Origin: JAICYJ01 sp963797565
GTDB lineage: Bacteria; Actinomycetota; Thermoleophilia; Gaiellales; JAICJC01
Direction: 5' to 3'
Assembly: GCA_963797565.1 (NCBI GenBank)
Contig: CAWCPM010000002.1
Coordinates: 1-64,000, forward strand
Length of the DNA: 64,000 nucleotides
Position 1 is the first letter of the stretch; the number at the start of each line of letters is the position of its first letter. The notes beneath the pieces are model-generated. The model did not search any database and had not been told where the DNA came from. It worked only from the letters and a program-made list of their open reading frames with translations. Below are positions 1-12,675 of this stretch, in pieces. The translations under genes were made by a program, and so were the position numbers.

Positions 1-1
1 G

Positions 2-73
2 CTCCTCGGGCAGGACTCGAACCTGCAACCCTCCGGTTAACAGCCGGATGCTCTACCATTGAGCTACCGAGGA
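2..73 (-). tRNA. tRNA-Asn (GTT)
   Basis: A full 72-nt cloverleaf is read on the minus strand. It has a 7-bp acceptor stem, a 4-bp D stem, a 5-bp anticodon stem with loop CTGTTAA (anticodon GTT), a perfect T arm with TTCGAGT loop, and discriminator G. CCA is not encoded. Confidence 0.97.
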
Positions 74-150
74 ATGGCTCGGGGCAGTCTACTACCAGCC
101 ACCCCTGGACGGTCTATATCGGCGCCGCCGGAAAGGCGATTGAGCGGGCG

Positions 151-1062
151 CTAGTCGATCAGGTGACGCAGGTCGGCGTGCTCGCCGGCCGCGGCCAGAC
201 GCCGCAGGGTGCGCGTCTCGATCTGGCGCACGCGCTCGCGGGTGACGCCGAATCGCCGGCCCACCTCCTCGAGCGTGTGCTGCTGACCGCCGCCGAGTCC
301 GTAGCGCAGCTCCAGGATCGTCCGCTCGCGGTAGGGCAGCTCCGCGACCAGGTCGGCCACGCGCGTGTCTCGCTGCATCTCGGCCATGTCCTCGCCCGGC
401 TTCAACAGCCGCTCGTCCTCGATCAGCTCGCCCAGCTCGGTGGAATCCTCGCCGACGGGTGCCGCCAGCGACACCGGCTCCTGCGACACACGCCGCAGGT
501 GCTCGATCTTCTCGGGCTTCAGCTCCATCGCCACGGCCAGCTCGTCGGTGGCGGGAGGCCGGCCCAGCTTCTGGGTCAGCTGCCGCTCGATCCGCGACAT
601 GCGGTTGATCGTGTCCACCACCTGTGCGGGCACGCGGATGGTGCGGCCCTGGTCGGCCAGCGCGCGTGTCACCGACTGGCGGATCCACCAGGTTGCGTAG
701 GTCGAGAAGCGATGGCCCAGCCGCCAGTCGTAGCGCTCGACCGCCTTCATCAGGCCCAGGTTGCCCTCCTGGATCAGATCCAGGAACGAGAGGCCGCGGC
801 CCGAGTAGCGCCGGGCCACCGACACCACCAACCGCAGGTTCGATTCGATCAGCCGTTTGCGGGCGCGCTCGTCGCCGTGCTCCAGCGCCTTCGCCAGCGA
901 CACCTCCTCGGCCGCGGTCAGCAGCGGCACCTGCGAGATCTCGCGCAGGTACATGCCGACCGTGTCCTCGGTGGGACCAGGCGACGCCTCGAGCTTCAGC
1001 TCGAGCTCTTCCTCTTCGTCGACGACTGCGTCGTCGGCCTGCTCGGGAGCAAACTCCGACAT
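151..1062 (-). CDS. rpoD: RNA polymerase sigma-70 factor, RpoD/SigA type
   Basis: This is a 303-residue sigma-70 factor that directs core RNA polymerase to promoters. After an acidic N-terminus (run of Glu near residue 17) come region 1.2 (DTVGMYLREI), the core-binding and -10-recognition region (DLIQEGNLGLMKAVERYD, then TYATWWIRQS), region 3, and a C-terminal -35-binding HTH (GVTRERVRQIE). The start is set at the ATG before SEFAPEQ. Upstream in-frame residues have no sigma homology and would run into dnaG. It follows dgt and dnaG on the same strand, the classical macromolecular-synthesis arrangement. The protein is short for a primary sigma because it lacks region 1.1 and the non-conserved insert, so a group-2 sigma is possible. 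The synteny favours the housekeeping factor. Confidence 0.93.
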   Translation of the reverse strand: MSEFAPEQADDAVVDEEEELELKLEASPGPTEDTVGMYLREISQVPLLTAAEEVSLAKALEHGDERARKRLIESNLRLVVSVARRYSGRGLSFLDLIQEGNLGLMKAVERYDWRLGHRFSTYATWWIRQSVTRALADQGRTIRVPAQVVDTINRMSRIERQLTQKLGRPPATDELAVAMELKPEKIEHLRRVSQEPVSLAAPVGEDSTELGELIEDERLLKPGEDMAEMQRDTRVADLVAELPYRERTILELRYGLGGGQQHTLEEVGRRFGVTRERVRQIETRTLRRLAAAGEHADLRHLID

Positions 1063-1091
1063 CAAATGAGGCTGGGCTACCTTCGGGACGG

Positions 1092-2798
1092 TTAGCGAGA
1101 CCGCAGGGTCTCGAGGATCGACAGCCGCAGCTCCTGCAGTTCCTGCAGACGTTGTTGCTGACTCAGAGACAAGTCGGCGTTTTGCTGCACGGTCTTTAGC
1201 TCGTCCTCCGTCCGGCGCAGGCGGAGCTTCCAAAACAGCTCCTCGAGCACGGCCTCGGATGTTGCTTCCTGGGACGCCAGAGCCATCAGCTCGGCGATGA
1301 TCGGTTGAGATGCCCTGTCCTCCTCTGGAGCGAGCTCGCCGGCCAGGTGCCGGCGAACGATCGTTGCGGCGTGCCACCGCGACGGATCTGCGAAGTGTGC
1401 CACATCCAGAGAATCAAGCAAGTCAAGCCCCCGCTTAGGGAACTCCAGGCAGAGACCCAGGAACAGCCTCTCGTCCCGCTCGCGAGGCGACATCCGCACC
1501 CGGGAAACCGTCGTGGAACCGTCGCTGCGAGCAGGCTGCGGGCCGGTTGTGAGCCGTGCCGTGAGGTCGTCGGACAGCTCCAGCCGGTCGGCAGCCGTCC
1601 GCACCAGATCGTCCCGCTCCACCGACGGCTGGGCCGCGGCCAGCAGCGCCCGCACCCGGTCGTAGCGCTCGTCGCGGGTGCCGCCGTCGTCCAGCGCCAG
1701 CCCCACCCGGTAGGTCAGGTACGGCTGGGCGGCGTCCAGCGCCTGCTGGAACGCGCCCGACCCATCGCCGGCCACATCGGCCGGATCGCGGCCACCGGGA
1801 AGCCGCACGATCCGCACGTTCAGGCCCTTCGAGCGGGCCAGGTCCATGCCCCGCAGCGATGCCTCGCGGCCCGCGGCGTCGGCATCGAAGGCCAGCAGCA
1901 CCGTGGAGCAGAGCCGGCCAAGCTCGGTCACCTGGCCCTCGGTCAGCGCGGTACCCATCGAGGCCACCGCCCGGTCGATGCCGTGCTGGTGCAGCATGAT
2001 CACGTCGGTGTAGCCCTCCACCACGATCGCCGCACCCTCGCGGGCGATGCCGCGGCGGGCGTGATCGAGGCCGTACAGGATGTCGCTCTTGCGGAAGATC
2101 AACCCGTCCGAGGTGTTGAGGTACTTGGGTGGGCGGCCGCCCGGCATCTGGCGCGCGCCGAAGCCGCGCACGCGCCCGCGGGCGTCCGTCAGGGGGAACA
2201 TCAGCCGCTCCCGGAAACGGTCACCTCCACGCGCGGCCAGGCCCGCCTGTGACAGCTCAGCGACCGTGAACTGGCGGGCCAGCGCCGCCTTCTGGACGCG
2301 GTCGGGAGCCGCGGACGCGTACCCCAGGCGGAACCTGTCGGCGCTCTCGCGCGTGATCCCCCGTTGCTCCAGGTAGCTGCGCGCCGCCTCCGCCTCCACC
2401 GCGTCCCACAGGAACCGCTGGTAGAAGCTGGCGGTGGTGTCGAGCAGCTTCAGCAGCCGCTCCCGCTCGGCCCGGCGGCGGTCGGCATCGGGCGAGCTCT
2501 CCTCATACTCGAGCGTCACGGCGTAGCGGTCGGCCAGCCACTCGACCGAGCCGGCGAAGTCGAGCGCCTCGGTCTCCTGCACGAACCGGATCGCGTCGCC
2601 CTTGGCCTGGCAGCCGAAGCAGTAGTAGACCTTCTTCATCGGATCCACCCAGAACGACCCGGTGCGCTCGTCGTGGAACGGACAGCGACCCCGCCACTCC
2701 GCGCCCGAGCGCTTCATCTGGGTGCGGCCGGAGACCAGGTCGATCATGTCGACGGACTCCTTCACGGCCTCGACGCTCTCGTGCTTGATCAGCGTCAT
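1092..2798 (-). CDS. dnaG: DNA primase DnaG
   Basis: DnaG makes RNA primers for Okazaki fragments. The 568-residue protein has the N-terminal CHC2 zinc finger (GRCPFHDE and YYCFGC), a TOPRIM domain with EGYTDVIMLHQHG and the metal-binding acidic motif AFDADAAG, and a helical C-terminal region expected to bind the replicative helicase. Length is near the lower end for the family. Its ATG overlaps the dgt stop by 4 bases (ATGA), and rpoD starts 29 bases after its stop. The three genes therefore look cotranscribed. Confidence 0.96.
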   Translation of the reverse strand: MTLIKHESVEAVKESVDMIDLVSGRTQMKRSGAEWRGRCPFHDERTGSFWVDPMKKVYYCFGCQAKGDAIRFVQETEALDFAGSVEWLADRYAVTLEYEESSPDADRRRAERERLLKLLDTTASFYQRFLWDAVEAEAARSYLEQRGITRESADRFRLGYASAAPDRVQKAALARQFTVAELSQAGLAARGGDRFRERLMFPLTDARGRVRGFGARQMPGGRPPKYLNTSDGLIFRKSDILYGLDHARRGIAREGAAIVVEGYTDVIMLHQHGIDRAVASMGTALTEGQVTELGRLCSTVLLAFDADAAGREASLRGMDLARSKGLNVRIVRLPGGRDPADVAGDGSGAFQQALDAAQPYLTYRVGLALDDGGTRDERYDRVRALLAAAQPSVERDDLVRTAADRLELSDDLTARLTTGPQPARSDGSTTVSRVRMSPRERDERLFLGLCLEFPKRGLDLLDSLDVAHFADPSRWHAATIVRRHLAGELAPEEDRASQPIIAELMALASQEATSEAVLEELFWKLRLRRTEDELKTVQQNADLSLSQQQRLQELQELRLSILETLRSR

Positions 2799-3802
2799 CG
2801 CGGCGCGAGCAGCTCGTCGTAGGCGCGGATGCAGTAGCGGTCGGTCATGCCCGCCACCCAGTCGGTGGCGCGCGTGACATCGTCGCCGTCGCCGGGCAGG
2901 TCGTCGGCGGCTGCGATGAAGTGCACCAGCAGCGCCTCCACCATGTCGGCTGCCGCCGACGTCTCGCGGCGGGCGATCGGCCCCAGGTAGACGTTCCCGA
3001 ACATGAACGAGCGCAGCTCGAGCAGCGCCTCGGCCATCGGCTGTGACTGGCGCACCTCGCCGGCCGTCTCCGAGTGCTCGACCAGGTCGTGCACGAGCGC
3101 GTCGATCCGCTCCGACGCGGTGTCGCCCAGCAGAGCGACCGGCTCACGGGGCAACTCGCGCTCATCCAGGATGCCCGCTCGCAGCGCATCGTCGATATCG
3201 TGGTTGACGTAGGCGAAGCGGTCGACCAGGCGCACGATCCCGCCCTCGAAGGTGCTGGGCAAACCGTCCCCGGTGTGGTTGAGGATCCCGTCGCGCACCT
3301 CCAGGGTCAGGTTCAGGCCGCGGCCGTCGTGCTCGAGCACGTCGACGATCCGCAGCGAATGGTGGTTGTGCCGGAAGCGCCGGCCGTAGCGGCGCAGCAC
3401 GCGGTCGATCGCCTCCTCGCCGGTGTGACCGAAGGGCGCATGCCCGAGATCGTGTCCCAGCGCGATCGCCTCGGACAGGTCCTCGTTCAGCCGCAGCGCC
3501 CGCGCAACGCCCCGGGCGATGCCCGAAACCTCCAGCGTGTGTGTGAGCCTGGTGCGGAAGTGGTCGCCCTGCGGCGCGATGAACACCTGGGTCTTCTGCT
3601 TGAGCCGGCGAAACGCCTTACAGTGCACGATCCGGTCGCGGTCGCGCTGGAAGGGTGTGCGCAGCGAGCAGTCCTCGTCGTCGGGGCGCAGCCGCCCCGC
3701 CCCGCCGTAGGAGCGCACGGCCAGCGGCGACAGCGACGCCTCCTCGACCGAGGCGATGTGGGAGGCGAAGCGCTCCGCGACGGGTCCTGAGCGGTGGGTC
3801 AT
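2795..3802 (-). CDS. dgt: dGTPase / HD-domain deoxynucleoside triphosphate triphosphohydrolase
   Basis: This family hydrolyses dNTPs to deoxynucleoside and triphosphate. The 335-residue protein has the HD-domain metal ligands in order: H within TRLTHTLEV, HD within GHDLGHAPFGHTGE, and a distal D in the NHDIDDALRAG region. The N-terminal CSLRTPFQRDRDRI and the CKAFRRLKQKTQVF segment are typical of the Dgt/deoxyguanosinetriphosphatase-like family. The ATG at 3802 is chosen because the upstream in-frame sequence is a shadow of the neighbouring dehydrogenase gene. The stop overlaps dnaG by 4 bases. Whether the substrate is dGTP specifically cannot be told from sequence. Confidence 0.93.
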   Translation of the reverse strand: MTHRSGPVAERFASHIASVEEASLSPLAVRSYGGAGRLRPDDEDCSLRTPFQRDRDRIVHCKAFRRLKQKTQVFIAPQGDHFRTRLTHTLEVSGIARGVARALRLNEDLSEAIALGHDLGHAPFGHTGEEAIDRVLRRYGRRFRHNHHSLRIVDVLEHDGRGLNLTLEVRDGILNHTGDGLPSTFEGGIVRLVDRFAYVNHDIDDALRAGILDERELPREPVALLGDTASERIDALVHDLVEHSETAGEVRQSQPMAEALLELRSFMFGNVYLGPIARRETSAAADMVEALLVHFIAAADDLPGDGDDVTRATDWVAGMTDRYCIRAYDELLAPR

Positions 3803-3852
3803 CGCATGAATCCTACGCTGGTCGCCTGAGCGGAAGGATCGCGAAAGCGCCG

Positions 3853-4627
3853 CTAAAGGATCACAGGCACCGTGCCGCCGTCCGCGCTCCAGGCGGCGCC
3901 GGTCACGTACGAGGACAGCGGGGAGCAGAGGAAGGCGATCACGGCCGCGATCTCCTCCGGCTCGGCCATGCGCTTCAGCGGCCGGCCCGCGGCCACCGAC
4001 TCGAGCACCTGCTCCCGGTCGCGGCCGGAGACGGCTGCGGTCTGGTCGGCCAGGCCGCCGGGTGCCAGCCAGGCCGGCGAACGCGTCGGGCCGGGCGTGA
4101 CGGCATTGCAGCGGATGCCGTCGACGGCGTGGACGTCGGCCACCAGCCGCGACAGCGACAGGAGCGCCGCCTTCGTCACCGAGTACTCCGGCATGTTGGC
4201 GCTGGGCCGCTTGCCCGAGGTCGACGAGACGTTGACGATGGCGGCGTGCTCGGAGTCGCGCAGGTGCGGCAGCGCCGCCCGGATGCACCGCACGTAGCTC
4301 ATCACGTTGGTGTCCCAGGCGGCCTGCCAGTGGGCGTCGTCGACCTGCTCGAGCGTGCGGATCTGGGCGACGCCGACGTTGTTGACCAGCCCATCCAGGC
4401 CGCCCAGCGCCGCGACCGCCTCGGCCACCGCGGCGGTACACCCGTCGGCCGTGGCCAGGTCGGCGGCGACGGCGGCCGCGCCGATCCGGTCGGCCTCGCG
4501 CTGCGGGCTGCGGGACTGCGATCGCGACCCGGGCGCCCTCGGCGATCAACAGCTCCGCGGTGGCCAGGCCGATTCCGGCGCTGCCACCGGTCACCAGCAC
4601 CCGGAGATCGCGAAGCTGCAAGTCCAT
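3853..4627 (-). CDS. Short-chain dehydrogenase/reductase (single frameshift)
   Basis: This is a classical SDR oxidoreductase. The N-terminus (MDLQLRDLRVLVTGGSAGIG) carries the TGxxxGIG dinucleotide-binding motif. Downstream are NNVG, the catalytic Ser in NVSSTSG and the YSVTK active-site motif, with a C-terminal CSPLSSYVTG typical of the family. The reading frame breaks near 4512-4517. Removing one base (a at 4515) restores a continuous 257-residue SDR reading VAIAARSPQREADRIG across the join. The start is an ATG only 15-28 bases from the start of the divergent phosphatase gene. The substrate is unknown. Either a recent one-base insertion or a sequence error is possible. The rest shows no decay, which favours error. 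Confidence 0.85.
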
Positions 4628-4654
4628 CTGAACCGGCATCATATGATGGTCGGC

Positions 4655-5276
4655 ATGACCCAGCTGCTCGTCGCCCGCCACGGCGAAACCGACTGGAACC
4701 GTGAGGGGCGCTGGCAGGGCCACGGTGGCCCCGGCCTGAACGAGACCGGGCGCCGGCAGGCGTGAGGCGCTCGCCGAGCGCCTCAGCGGCCTCCAGATCG
4801 ATGCCCTCTACACGAGCGACCTCGCCAGGGCGGTCGAGACGGCCGAGATCCTGGCCGCGCGGGTTGGACTGACCCCCGTGCTCGATCAGGGGCTGCGAGA
4901 GGTCGACAACGGCGACTGGCGCGGTCTCACGCGTGCTCAGGTGCGGGAACGGAACCCGGCCGGCTACAAGCGCTGGCTGAACGGCGATCCCGGCTGGAGC
5001 GGCGGCGAGAGCTACGAGGAGATGCACCGGCGCGTGGTCGACACCGTCCAGCGGCTGCTGGACGACCACCCGCGCGGGCGGATCCTGGTCGTCTCCCACG
5101 GCGGCGCCGTGCGTGCGATCGTCGCGCACGCGGTGGGGCTACCGGGCCACGACCGGCGCCACATCGACGGCGCCGGCAACTGCAGCCTGACCACGGTCAC
5201 CACCGCCCGCCGATCGCTTCGGCTGGTCGGGTTCAACGACGTGGGGCACCTGATCGGGGTGGCCGGGCTCTGCTAG
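4655..5276 (+). CDS. Histidine phosphatase (phosphoglycerate mutase-like), single frameshift
   Basis: The gene starts MTQLLVARHGETDWN, containing the RHG phosphohistidine motif. The second catalytic His lies in VVSHGGAVRAI near the C-terminus. The family includes cofactor-dependent phosphoglycerate mutases, cobalamin-pathway CobC and broad phosphatases, and the sequence does not decide between them. An in-frame TGA follows GRRQA at about 4763. Dropping the extra t at 4763 restores QAEALAERLSGLQIDALYTSDLARA, a typical family segment, giving about 206 residues. An alternative start two codons into MMVG (4643) is possible. It is divergent from the SDR with almost no intergenic space, and both genes carry a +1 insertion. 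Confidence 0.85.
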
Positions 5277-5288
5277 GGTGAACGGCAG

Positions 5289-5528
5289 GTGGACGACTAC
5301 ACCTCGAAATACAAGGGCGAGACGGTCGAGCTGGCGATGTTCGGGGGCGAGTACCAGGACGGCGTCCTGACCGCCTACTGCCTGATCGAGGACATCCCCC
5401 ACATCGAGCTGAACGGCCACATCCTGGTACCGCTGCAGAACGTCGCCAGCCTGCACTGCAGCGGACGCTGCGACGCGCAGGGGGACTGGCCGCCGCGCGG
5501 GCTGCTGGACGAGGAGGACGGCGCGTAG
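5289..5528 (+). CDS. Small conserved-looking hypothetical protein
   Basis: This 79-residue protein starts at a GTG 13 bases after the phosphatase stop, so it is probably cotranscribed. It is acidic, with alternating hydrophobics resembling a small beta barrel (DGVLTAYCLIEDIPHIELNG) and two Cys in a LHCSGRC motif. Codon use matches neighbouring genes. I do not recognise the family. It ends 70 bases before the converging rRNA operon. Confidence 0.65.
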   Translation: MDDYTSKYKGETVELAMFGGEYQDGVLTAYCLIEDIPHIELNGHILVPLQNVASLHCSGRCDAQGDWPPRGLLDEEDGA

Positions 5529-5558
5529 CGCCCGCACGCGGCCACGAGCGTAAACGCT

Positions 5559-5588
5559 GAAAGGGCACCCTTTTGGGATGCCCTTTCA
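5559..5588 (-). terminator. rRNA operon terminator hairpin
   Basis: A perfect 10-bp inverted repeat (TGAAAGGGCA / TGCCCTTTCA) with a 10-nt loop lies just after the 3' end of 5S rRNA on the transcribed minus strand. The downstream U-run is weak. Because of its symmetry it could also serve the converging gene on the plus strand. Confidence 0.75.
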
Positions 5589-5596
5589 AGGTTAAT

Positions 5597-5710
5597 CCGG
5601 CGGCGACCTACTCTCCCAGGCCCTTGCGGGCCAAGTACCATCGGCGCTGAGAGGCTTAACTGCTCTGTTCGGAATGGGAAGAGGTGTATCCCTCTCGCTA
5701 TGACCACCGG
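5597..5710 (-). rRNA. rrf: 5S ribosomal RNA
   Basis: This roughly 114-nt segment reads as 5S rRNA on the minus strand. It carries the conserved loops CCCATTCCGAACAG and GGTACT, and its ends CCGGTGG and CGCCGCCGG pair as helix I. It is the last gene of the rrn operon. Confidence 0.95.
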
Positions 5711-5752
5711 AAATTGCGAAAGATTCGGGGGCCGGCGAAGCCGCGCACACCC

Positions 5753-5770
5753 TCAAAACTCCATAGCGGT
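5753..5770 (-). repeat. 23S rRNA processing stem, 3' arm
   Basis: This segment is complementary over 17 bp (AACCGCTATGGAGTTTT) to 8783-8799, on the other side of 23S rRNA. The pair would form the long helix that RNase III-type enzymes cut to release 23S precursor. Confidence 0.85.
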
Positions 5771-5787
5771 TGCAATGTTCTCAAAAT

Positions 5788-8763
<2,976 letters not shown>

Positions 8764-8999
8764 TTCAAATAGAGAACACCACAAACCGCTATGGAGTTTT
8801 CAAGGTGCGCGCGGAAGAACGCTTCCGCCGGCCTGGAAAGACGGCAACCGCCCCGAGGGGCGGCAGGTGCCGGTCTCTCAAAACTCAACAGTTCAGTTGT
8901 CGGTGTCGACGTATTCCAGGCGAGCCCCGCGATCCGGACGGCATTGCTGCCATCACGACCGGGGCGCCCGCGGCGGTTTGGTACCGCCGCATTCCCTAG
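8764..8999 (-). other. 16S-23S internal transcribed spacer without tRNA genes
   Basis: The spacer of about 236 bases contains no tRNA cloverleaf on either strand. It holds the 5' arm of the 23S processing stem (8783-8799) and the 3' arm of the 16S stem (8880-8896). Many bacteria carry tRNA-Ile and tRNA-Ala here. Their absence is a direct observation. Confidence 0.85.
8880..8896 (-). repeat. 16S rRNA processing stem, 3' arm
   Basis: The 17 bases AAAACTCAACAGTTCAG are the exact reverse complement of 10767-10783, upstream of 16S. Together they form the 16S precursor processing helix. Confidence 0.85.
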
Positions 9000-10543
<1,544 letters not shown>

Positions 10544-10766
10544 CAGCTTGCGAAACGGCCTCCCCTCCACCTCGAGGGCGGAGGTTCATCGACCGGTTTC
10601 TAACTGTAGAAGGAGAGATGAACTCATCTCTCAAAGGCCATGCATCCACCGAGGCCCGAGGGCCGCGCAGGACACATGACGAGGTTACCGGTCACCCCGA
10701 AGGGTGCCGGACGAACCCGACGTGGTCACCGTCCCACGGGCCCGAAGGCCAGGGAGTCGGTGACCC

Positions 10767-10783
10767 CTGAACTGTTGAGTTTT
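10767..10783 (-). repeat. 16S rRNA processing stem, 5' arm
   Basis: CTGAACTGTTGAGTTTT pairs perfectly with 8880-8896 on the far side of 16S. The leader between here and 16S (10544-10766) shows no gene and is presumed transcribed leader with antitermination function. Confidence 0.85.
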
Positions 10784-10816
10784 CAAAGACCAGCACGCCG
10801 TTAGGCGCGACCTGCA

Positions 10817-10845
10817 AGACTACCAGCCCGACGCTCGCCGGGCAA
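10817..10845 (-). promoter_or_regulatory. Candidate rRNA operon promoter
   Basis: On the minus strand TTGCCC and TAGTCT are separated by 17 bases, just downstream of the tyrS terminator and just upstream of the 16S processing stem. The position suits an rrn promoter, but the -10 match is only partial. Confidence 0.35.
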
Positions 10846-10859
10846 CTCCGGAGTCCCAC

Positions 10860-10888
10860 AAAAAACCGCCCGGAAGCTCTCCAGGCGG
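10860..10888 (-). terminator. Rho-independent terminator of tyrS
   Basis: On the minus strand the stem CCGCCTGGA / TCCGGGCGG with a short loop is followed directly by TTTTTT. It sits about 70 bases after the tyrS stop, so it separates tyrS from the rRNA operon. Confidence 0.85.
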
Positions 10889-10956
10889 CCGACCAGGGAG
10901 TATGCACGGCCCGGCGCTCCCACGCAAATGGGAACCGTCGCGGGCGGGAGATCCTC

Positions 10957-12114
10957 TTACGCAGCCTCAATCCGGGCGAACCGGCGCCCGACCCGCAGCT
11001 CGGCTCCCGCCAGCCGCGCGCGGCCGACGTCCAGCTCATCCGCCGCCAGAGCGGTTCCGTCCAGCCGCACGCCGCCCTGGGCGATCAGCCGGCGCGCCTC
11101 GCCCCGCGACGCCGCCAGCCGGTTGTCCGCCAGCAGCGCGGGAACGTGCACCGGATCGCCCTCCGGCAGCGCGATCACGGGTGCGTCATCGGTGGCACGC
11201 TTGTCCTTGAACATGCGGTCGAAGCCGGCCTCGGCGGCTGCCGCCTGCTCCGGCCCGTGCCACCGTTCCACCAGCCGACGGGCGAACTCGCGCTTGGCGG
11301 TGTAGGGGTCGTCCGGCGGCGGCGCGTCGGCGTCCAGCAGCAGGTCGTAGTACTGCGGCATCAGATCGTCGACGGCGCTCATCGCCTTGCCGTACATCTC
11401 GGCCGGAGGGTCGGCGATGCCGATGTAGTTGTCGAGCGAGGCGCTCATCTTCTGGACGCCGTTCGGCCCGTTGATCAGCGGCGTGGTCAGCACCACCTGT
11501 GGCGGCACGTCGTAGGCCTGCTGGATGTCGCGCCCGGCCAGCAGGTTGTACTCCTGGTCGGTGCCGCCGAGCTCCACGTCGGCCCTGATCGCCACCGAGT
11601 CGTATCCCTGCATCAGCGGGTACAGGAACTCGCTGACCGAGATCGGCTTCTGGGCCGCGAACCGCTGGGCGAAGTCGTTTCGCTCCAGCAGCCGGGAGAC
11701 GGTGATAACCCTCGTCAGCCGCAGGATCTCTGCGAAGTCGAGCGGCGCCAGCCACTCGCTGTTGAACCGCAGCTCCGTGCGCTCGGGGTCGAGGATGCGT
11801 GACGCCTGCTCGAAGTAGGCCTTCGCGTTCGCGTCGATCTGCTCGTCCGACAGTATCCGCCGCTCCTTCGAGCGGCCGGAGGGATCGCCGACCCGGGCCG
11901 TGTAGTCGCCGATGATCAGGATCCCGGTGTGTCCCTGCTCCTGGAACGCGCGCATGCGCTGCAGCGGGATCGCGTTCCCGACGTGGATGTCGCGAGCCGT
12001 CGGGTCGATGCCGAGCTTGACCCGAAGCGGACGGCCCTCGGCCAGCTTGCGCTCGAGCTCGCCCTCGGGCAGCACCTTCACGGCGTGGCGGGTGAGCGCG
12101 GCGAGGTCGGGCAT
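10957..12114 (-). CDS. tyrS: Tyrosyl-tRNA synthetase
   Basis: TyrRS charges tRNA-Tyr. The 385-residue class-I synthetase has the HIGH-type motif HVGN after KLGIDPTARDI and the signature KMSAS near residue 230. It also has GGTDQEYNLLAGRDIQ in the tyrosine/ATP site and a C-terminal S4-like domain (RRLIAQGGVRLDGTALA) that binds the tRNA. Length and layout fit the shorter bacterial TyrRS subgroup (TyrZ-like). ATG start. It lies 9 bases downstream of mpg and ends at a strong terminator. Confidence 0.96.
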   Translation of the reverse strand: MPDLAALTRHAVKVLPEGELERKLAEGRPLRVKLGIDPTARDIHVGNAIPLQRMRAFQEQGHTGILIIGDYTARVGDPSGRSKERRILSDEQIDANAKAYFEQASRILDPERTELRFNSEWLAPLDFAEILRLTRVITVSRLLERNDFAQRFAAQKPISVSEFLYPLMQGYDSVAIRADVELGGTDQEYNLLAGRDIQQAYDVPPQVVLTTPLINGPNGVQKMSASLDNYIGIADPPAEMYGKAMSAVDDLMPQYYDLLLDADAPPPDDPYTAKREFARRLVERWHGPEQAAAAEAGFDRMFKDKRATDDAPVIALPEGDPVHVPALLADNRLAASRGEARRLIAQGGVRLDGTALAADELDVGRARLAGAELRVGRRFARIEAA

Positions 12115-12123
12115 CGGGCGATT

Positions 12124-12675
12124 CTATGCGGCCCGGCGCGGCCGGCGGCTCACGTACGGCGAGTCCGGGTCGAGAAACCGCCACGGCTGCTCGACGGCCT
12201 TGGAGATGCCGACGCGGACGGTCGCGGCCACCTCCCGGATACGGTCGGGCGGCCGCAGATCGGCGAGGCTGCCGGCCAGCCACGGGCCGGCGCCCAGGGC
12301 CTGGCCGACCCGGCCGGGCCCGCTGGTCAGCTCGCGCAGGGCCCGGTCGCCTCGCCGTTCCCGCATCAGGTCGAGCCCGTGCACCGGTTCCAGCGCCCGG
12401 ATCAGCACCCCCGAGCCGACCCCGGGCGGCCCGCACGAGATGTTCATGCACCAGTGGATGCCGTAGGACAGGTACACGTAGATGTGACCGGGAGGGCCGA
12501 ACATGACCGCGTTTCGCGCGGTCCGCCCCGCGAAGGCATGCGAGGCGGGGTCGTCGTGGCGGTATGCCTCCGCCTCCACGATCGGGCCGCCCACGCCGTC
12601 CACGAGCAGCGTCCAGCCGATCAGCTGCTCCGCGGCGACCACGGGATCTCCGGCCAGGTCGAGCGGCGGGATCAC
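12124..12675 (-). CDS. mpg: 3-methyladenine DNA glycosylase, Mpg/AAG family
   Basis: This is a base-excision-repair glycosylase that removes alkylated and deaminated purines. The 183-residue protein contains the family core IVEAEAYRHDDPASHAF, whose second Glu is the catalytic base, followed by RNAVMFGPPGHIYVYLSYG and HWCMNI. A GTG start at 12675 overlaps the upstream MBL-gene stop by GTGA and gives a normal-length N-terminus (IPPLDLAGDPVVAAEQLIG). A GTG at 12687 is an alternative. It appears to be in one operon with the MBL-fold gene. Confidence 0.92.
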   Translation of the reverse strand: MIPPLDLAGDPVVAAEQLIGWTLLVDGVGGPIVEAEAYRHDDPASHAFAGRTARNAVMFGPPGHIYVYLSYGIHWCMNISCGPPGVGSGVLIRALEPVHGLDLMRERRGDRALRELTSGPGRVGQALGAGPWLAGSLADLRPPDRIREVAATVRVGISKAVEQPWRFLDPDSPYVSRRPRRAA

